From the NCBI GenBank assembly GCA_963677135.2, contig CAXXLS010000017.1, positions 873,462 through 937,461 of the forward strand: a DNA stretch of 64,000 nucleotides. The letters run 5' to 3'. The translations under genes and the position numbers were made by a program. The notes under the pieces were generated by a model. That model ran no database searches, was not told where the DNA came from, and saw only the letters and a program-made list of their open reading frames with translations. Below are positions 60,039 to 64,000 of the stretch, in pieces. How positions within the stretch are numbered: position 1 is the stretch's first letter; every line of letters starts with the position of its first letter. The DNA comes from Seleniibacterium sp963677135 (GTDB taxonomy: Bacteria > Desulfobacterota > Desulfuromonadia > Desulfuromonadales > Geopsychrobacteraceae).

Positions 60039-60073
60039 AAAAAAAAATGCCAGCCCATTACGGCTGGCATTTT
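60039..60073 (-). terminator. Terminator of tRNA-Cys
   Basis: AAAATGCCAGCC pairs perfectly with GGCTGGCATTTT. On the minus strand a run of nine T follows. It lies 11 bases beyond the tRNA and 12 bases before the TauE-type gene. Confidence 0.85.
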
Positions 60074-60083
60074 GGTTTCAGTG

Positions 60084-60157
60084 TGGAGGCCCCGCCCAGA
60101 TTCGAACTGGGGATAAAGGTGTTGCAGACCTCTGCCTTACCACTTGGCGACGGGGCC
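60084..60157 (-). tRNA. tRNA-Cys (anticodon GCA)
   Basis: 74 bases with encoded CCA. Acceptor GGCCCCG/CGGGGCC, D arm GCCAAGTGGTAAGGC, anticodon loop CTGCAAC (GCA), T arm CCCAGTTCGAATCTGGG. All arms pair. Confidence 0.95.
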
Positions 60158-60256
60158 ATCATTGCGCCGATTCGGCGTGCGCATTGAAGTACCAAATCGA
60201 CACTGGGGTGTCAAGGAGAAAATCAGAAAAGGGAACAAATAAACCGATTTTTATGT

Positions 60257-61663
60257 TCACCCGGCATCGCCGTCAGCCGGCCAGTCGATCCGATAAATGG
60301 CCTTCGTCTCCTCATCACTCAAGTACAGGGCTCCGTCCGGCCCGAGGACAAGGTCGACGGGACGCCCCAGAACGGACTTTCCCTGCTGCCAGCCCCTCAG
60401 GAACTCCTGAGGAGGGCCGGCGGGACTGCCGCCTCGCCAGGGAATCCGAACCAGCCGTCCCCCGGGCGGGGAGCCGGCACTCAAGCCGCCCCGAAGAACC
60501 ACGTACAGGCTTTCCTGAAACTGGCGCGGAGCGACCAGACCGTTTCCGAAGGTCAGACCGCCCGGGTTCGCCTGACTGAAAAGATCAAGGGCACTCGCCA
60601 AGGTCCCCTTGCAGTGATCCGTGGTCCCCAGCGGTAAATCAGGAACCTGGTTCCCGTAGCAGTAAGGCCAGCCGTAATCCCCCCCGGCCTGGACCCGATT
60701 GATCTCATCGGGAGGCACCACGTCTCCGCCACCTTCCCGGCTGTTGTCACTCACCCACAGGTGGTTGTCTCCCGGGGACAATACCAAACCACCCGCATTA
60801 CGCACCCCCCTGGCAAAGATGCGGGCATCACCTGATTCGGGATCGATCTCAAGAATGGTCCCCCCTTTTTTGATCTTTTTCCTCGCAGGCATCACACCGT
60901 GAGCCGATGGCAAGATAGAGGCTGCCTCCCGGCACGAAAGTCAACGGCCTGATCCAGTGGCCGCCATCGTCCGGCAGATCGTCCAGGACGACCCGTATCC
61001 GGTCGATCTGGTCATCGCCGTCACTATCGCTGCAACTCCAGCAGTCTGCCGGGCTCAGCGACAAACAGCCGGGCCCCGTTCCAAACCAGCCCCGAGGGCC
61101 GATCCAGCCCGGCGGCAAACAGCACCGGCTGCCCTCCGAAAAGTCCGTCCATCCTGCAAGGGAACCATGTAGACAGCGCCCAGCCTGGGAAGCGTGACAA
61201 ACAGACGGCCCCTGGAATCGAATGCCAGCCTCTGCGGAGGACCGGGCAGGGTGCTGAACAGGCTCACCCTGATATCGCTGAAGGCCTCAAGCTGAAAACC
61301 GGGAGGAAACACCGGGCTGTCGGCCGCAGCCGGCATAACGACGAAAATCGGGGAACCGTTCTTGGCTTCATCCGATTGCCCTTTAGCCTGAATTCGATTT
61401 TTCAGGGCGGACACGCTCAGCGCCCGTTCTGGATAAAACTGGTTGATGGTCAACAGGGCGAAGAGAGCGGTAAAAGCCAGGGCAACCGCAGCCAGCCGCC
61501 CTCCGGCAGCCTTCCAGATCATACCGAGACCGGTGGCAAGCAGCAGGGTGGGACCGAGGATGAAAAGACCGTAGCCGGTGGCCATGCTGTTGAGCAGGAA
61601 TGATCCCAGCCAGCCGGCCAATAACAACAGGCAGGCAAGCCCGATGGTGACCCGTCGTTTCAT
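60257..61663 (-). pseudogene. Membrane-anchored PQQ-type sugar (sorbosone) dehydrogenase, frameshifted
   Basis: The N-terminal part has two or three membrane helices (VTIGLACLLLLAGWLGSFLL, LFILGPTLLLATGLGMIW). A soluble-glucose/sorbosone-dehydrogenase propeller follows: FPPGFQLEAFSD, RLAFDSRGRLFVTLPRLGAVYMV, then AGGLVLSPGDNHLWVSDNSREGGGDVVPPDEINRV and GDYGWPYCYGN. At least three frame changes occur, near 61135, 61030 and 60880. Joining the pieces gives a normal protein. Either a decayed gene or several one-base errors. Confidence 0.75.
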
Positions 61664-61814
61664 ACCCTTCCCTTCCGATCTATGATCAAAGCAGGCACTG
61701 CAGACCCTCCAGGGTCATTGGGCCTTCGGGCCCCGCTTTCAGGACAGGACGCCCAAGATGGTCCCGTTTTTACTTATCATAACAGGTCGCTGGACAGGAT
61801 TCAGCAAAGGCTCT

Positions 61815-62503
61815 TCAAGAGGGATCCGCAGACCCTCCTTCAAAATACCGAAGCTGCTGAGGGATCTGCCGACAGGACACCGCAGCAACATAATCTCTGC
61901 CGACGTGGAAATGACGCACGAAGGGCGCCCTTTCGATCCTGCTTTTCGGATTCGAAAAGCCGGAACCGATCATCTTCAGATGCGCTTCTTTGGCGGGTCC
62001 AGAGTCGGAAAAAACCACGCTGCCGCCGGCGCGGACCAAACCTGTTGAGAGCCTGCTGTTCATTACGGCATCGAAAAACCGCTGACTGATGTCCTGAATG
62101 TCCAGTTCCGCCCTCACACTGTTCCACGTCGGCCCCGACCTCGCCCGAGGACACAGCAAGCAGGCCCAGATTTTTGGAGTGACTGAGGTTAAACTCGAGC
62201 CCAGGGGAAACGGCTTTATCAAGGCAGGATGGCTTGCCGTAGGAATTGTATAAGAATTGGTGACTTGAAGGACTGTCCTTCAGGTAGAAACTGAGGATAT
62301 GACGGAGCCATCCTCGGGCCCTGACAAAAGCCAGCCGCTTAGCTTGGGCTGAGCAAACGGTCGGCGCGGGCCAACTCATCGGCCGCCAACTCTTGCTGAA
62401 ACCGGTGATCGAAACGATCATCCGCAAGAGAAAAACGCCAGAGATGCAGGAAGGACTCACCGGAAGGGAAAGATCCCTGATCGGGGGGGGACCAGATCGG
62501 CAT
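61815..62503 (-). pseudogene. 4'-phosphopantetheinyl transferase (Sfp-type), frameshifted
   Basis: It starts at ATG 62503, 2 bases after the oleD-like stop. Pieces in different frames match the Sfp family in order: FVRARGWLRHILSFYL, GKPSC...LEFNLSHSKNLGLLAVSSG, VGADVEQ, ISQRFFDAVM, FFRLWTR and KEAHLKMIGSG. At least three frame changes are needed, one beside an eight-G run. The family activates carrier-protein domains with phosphopantetheine. Beside olefin genes it could serve a polyunsaturated fatty acid synthase (PfaE-like), which is speculative. Confidence 0.7.
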
Positions 62504-62505
62504 GG

Positions 62506-63512
62506 TCAGCCTTTCCGTTCAAGCCAGGCTTGCAGTCGCCTGAGACCTTCCTGAACAGAGACTGCTGCGATGATAGCCGAAATCATTCCTGGCCGCCGTC
62601 AGGTCGAACCAGTGAGCCGTCGCCAGCTCTTCGGCGACAAACCGGGTCAGGCGCGGTTCTCCGGAAAGCTTCAACAGGCGGTAGACACCTTCAAAAACCC
62701 GGCGCCGAGGGCATAGGCAAAACCGGCAGGCAGAGATCGGGTGACGGGCGGCAGATGACCGGCGGCCAGGATCGCGTTGACGATATCCCAGAGCGGCATG
62801 GGCTCGTCATTGGAAATGAAATAGGCTTTCCCCGCCACACACTGACCCGATATCGAGTTTGGACGCAGCGGCAAGATGGGCCTGAGCGGCATTATCGATG
62901 TAGACCGTATCGACCAGACAGTTCCGGTTGCCGATCCTTCTCAAGACCCCCATTTTCCCACGCTCTAGAATACGTGGAACAAGGTGGTTATCTCCCGGCC
63001 CCCAGATCAGATGAGGACGCCAGCGCCACTGTGGCCAGCTCACCGTCATTGGCCGCCAGCACCCAGCTGCTCTGCTTCCGCCTTGGTCTGCGGATAATAG
63101 GACAGGTAGTGATCCGGATAGGGGACACTCTCGTCAACCCCTTCCATATCCTCTCCGCTGAACACGACACTGGGGGAACTGGTAAAAATCAGGCGCCTGA
63201 CCAGCGTGTTCCCGACAGGCGTCGACAACATGAGCGGTGCCGAGGACGTTGGGACGGTAATAGTCCTTAAAAGCCCCCCCACACTCCCGCTTTGGCGGCG
63301 ACATGGAAAACCAGGTCACAGTCCAGGCAACAGCCCGGGACACCATGGCCGCGTCATCAAGATCGCCCTGGATCTGCTCAACCCCGAGAGCGTCGAGATC
63401 CGGATACACGTGGCGGGCAAAGGAACGGACGCTGTACCCTTCCTCAATCAGCAGCCTGACAATGGCCCCCGCCAAGGAACCCGCCTCCTCCCGTCACCGA
63501 GTGCCCTCGACA
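62506..63512 (-). pseudogene. oleD: OleD-like NAD(P)-dependent 2-alkyl-3-oxoalkanoate reductase, frameshifted
   Basis: Pieces in several frames give an extended short-chain dehydrogenase: VTGGGGFLGG...AIVRLLIEEGYSVRSFAR, the catalytic YxxxK in YYPQTKAEAEQL, then RPHLIWGPGDNHLVPRILERGKMG and VDTVYIDNAAQAHLAAA. It ends with FVAEELATAHWFDLTAARNDFGY and LQAWLERKG. One break lies in a five-G run (minus strand) near 63466. Together with the OleC-like gene upstream this fits OleD of head-to-head olefin synthesis. A generic 3-beta-HSD-type epimerase is the alternative. Confidence 0.65.
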
Positions 63513-63514
63513 GA

Positions 63515-64000
63515 CAGATTCTCCGCCAGCCCAGACCGCGCCAGCTTCTCACGGAAGATCTTGGCGTTATGACGAAATATCGACGGGAAAACCCGGGTGC
63601 ATCAGGAAGGAGGTGATGGCGCTGGTCAATTCATGCTGCCGGGCGAGTTTTCTGAGATCGCCGAGAATAGTGCATGCTCATCTTTGGCCACCCCGTTGAC
63701 CGGCTCAACGCAGATGACCGAACGGTGTCCTCTCCCCTTTTGACTCCGACGAGAGCGGTTCGGAACACCTTGGGATGCGTATTGAATATGGCTTCGCTAG
63801 GGAATGAGTGAATGTAGGTCGTCTCGGCAGTGACTATGCGGTGCGCTTTGCGCCCGCAAAACCAGATCCGCCCGCGGGTATCGCGATACCCGACATCCCC
63901 CATGCGATGGTAGACTCCACCATCGCCAGCAGCGATCTTGGCCAACCGGGTCGATGCCCTCGCGATTATAGTAGCGGCGTGTCACCATGGGGGCCCTTAA
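63515..64000 (-). pseudogene. oleC: OleC-like AMP-dependent ligase, C-terminal part (runs off the right edge)
   Basis: GVYHRMGDVGYRDTRGRIWFCGRKAHRI is the OleC-type A8 region, followed by SEAIFNTHPKVFRTALVGVKRG. The C terminus HPGFPVDI...RHNAKIFREKLAR is spread over other frames. At least three frame changes occur. OleC is the beta-lactone synthetase of olefin synthesis, related to acyl-CoA ligases. The N-terminal part lies outside the window. Confidence 0.65.

Noticed and set aside
1..64000. CRISPR arrays, cas genes and rRNA genes
   Set aside because: No regularly spaced repeats, Cas motifs or rRNA sequence were seen on either strand.

Overview
The window looks like the chromosome of a Desulfuromonadales-type deltaproteobacterium (Geobacter/Pelobacter/Desulfuromonas relatives). 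The signs are a pyrR-pyrB-pyrC-carA-carB operon next to greA and recG, a GSU3473-like small protein, an olefin (Ole) cluster, and c-di-GMP proteins. This placement is inferred from gene content; no database search was run. Coding is dense and mostly housekeeping, with one clear accessory island at about 3.4-13.95 kb.

Region by region. (1) 1-3.35 kb: a diguanylate cyclase cut by the left edge and a periplasmic ligand-binding protein in one operon, with a divergent D-serine dehydratase/D-threonine aldolase-like enzyme. (2) 3.43-13.95 kb, the island: an intact-looking IS3-family element; a PD-(D/E)XK nuclease-like protein; a phosphatase-ADP-ribosylglycohydrolase fusion; a decayed IS21 element; then two divergent, homologous 'small protein + HUH Rep' modules meeting at a dif-like Xer site. 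The right-hand module ends at a second half-conserved Xer site at 13.9 kb, so it reads as a 2.5 kb Xer-integrated replicon with a ribbon-helix-helix regulator. The left module is crippled: its Rep has lost the catalytic-tyrosine segment and is truncated by IS21. (3) 13.97-28.0 kb: an all-minus run of lepA, lepB, pyrR, pyrB, pyrC, carA, carB, greA, a DUF1858 protein, recG and a quinone oxidoreductase. pyrR and pyrC each carry an apparent one-base frameshift. (4) 28.3-34.7 kb: a polar amino-acid ABC transporter, AzlCD, YhbY, GreB-like factor and a HAD phosphatase. (5) 34.7-48.5 kb: a dGTPase-like enzyme, rsmD-coaD, a creatininase-family protein, queE/queD, yacG, small metal-binding proteins, a universal stress protein with a Na/K-type P-ATPase, a kinase-like fusion, tRNA-Gly, a CCA-adding enzyme, a TPR protein and tRNA-Gln with a duplicated 3' end. 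(6) 48.6-60.2 kb: an aromatic/aspartate aminotransferase, a TetR-TolC-MFP-RND efflux operon, a PilZ protein, gltX, a MEMO1-family protein, a TauE/SafE permease and tRNA-Cys. (7) 60.25-64 kb: a membrane-anchored sugar dehydrogenase, a phosphopantetheinyl transferase, and OleD- and OleC-like genes, all recognisable but frameshifted several times. Many indels lie in homopolymers, so this end may be poor sequence rather than true decay.

How the genes work together. De novo pyrimidine synthesis runs pyrB-pyrC-carAB, probably controlled by a PyrR-type attenuator with its own sigma70-like promoter. queD and queE feed the preQ0 pathway. The efflux operon is probably self-regulated by its TetR protein. 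The most unusual biology is in the island: the phosphatase-ADP-ribosylglycohydrolase fusion beside a nuclease, and the minimal Rep replicons at a dif-like site.
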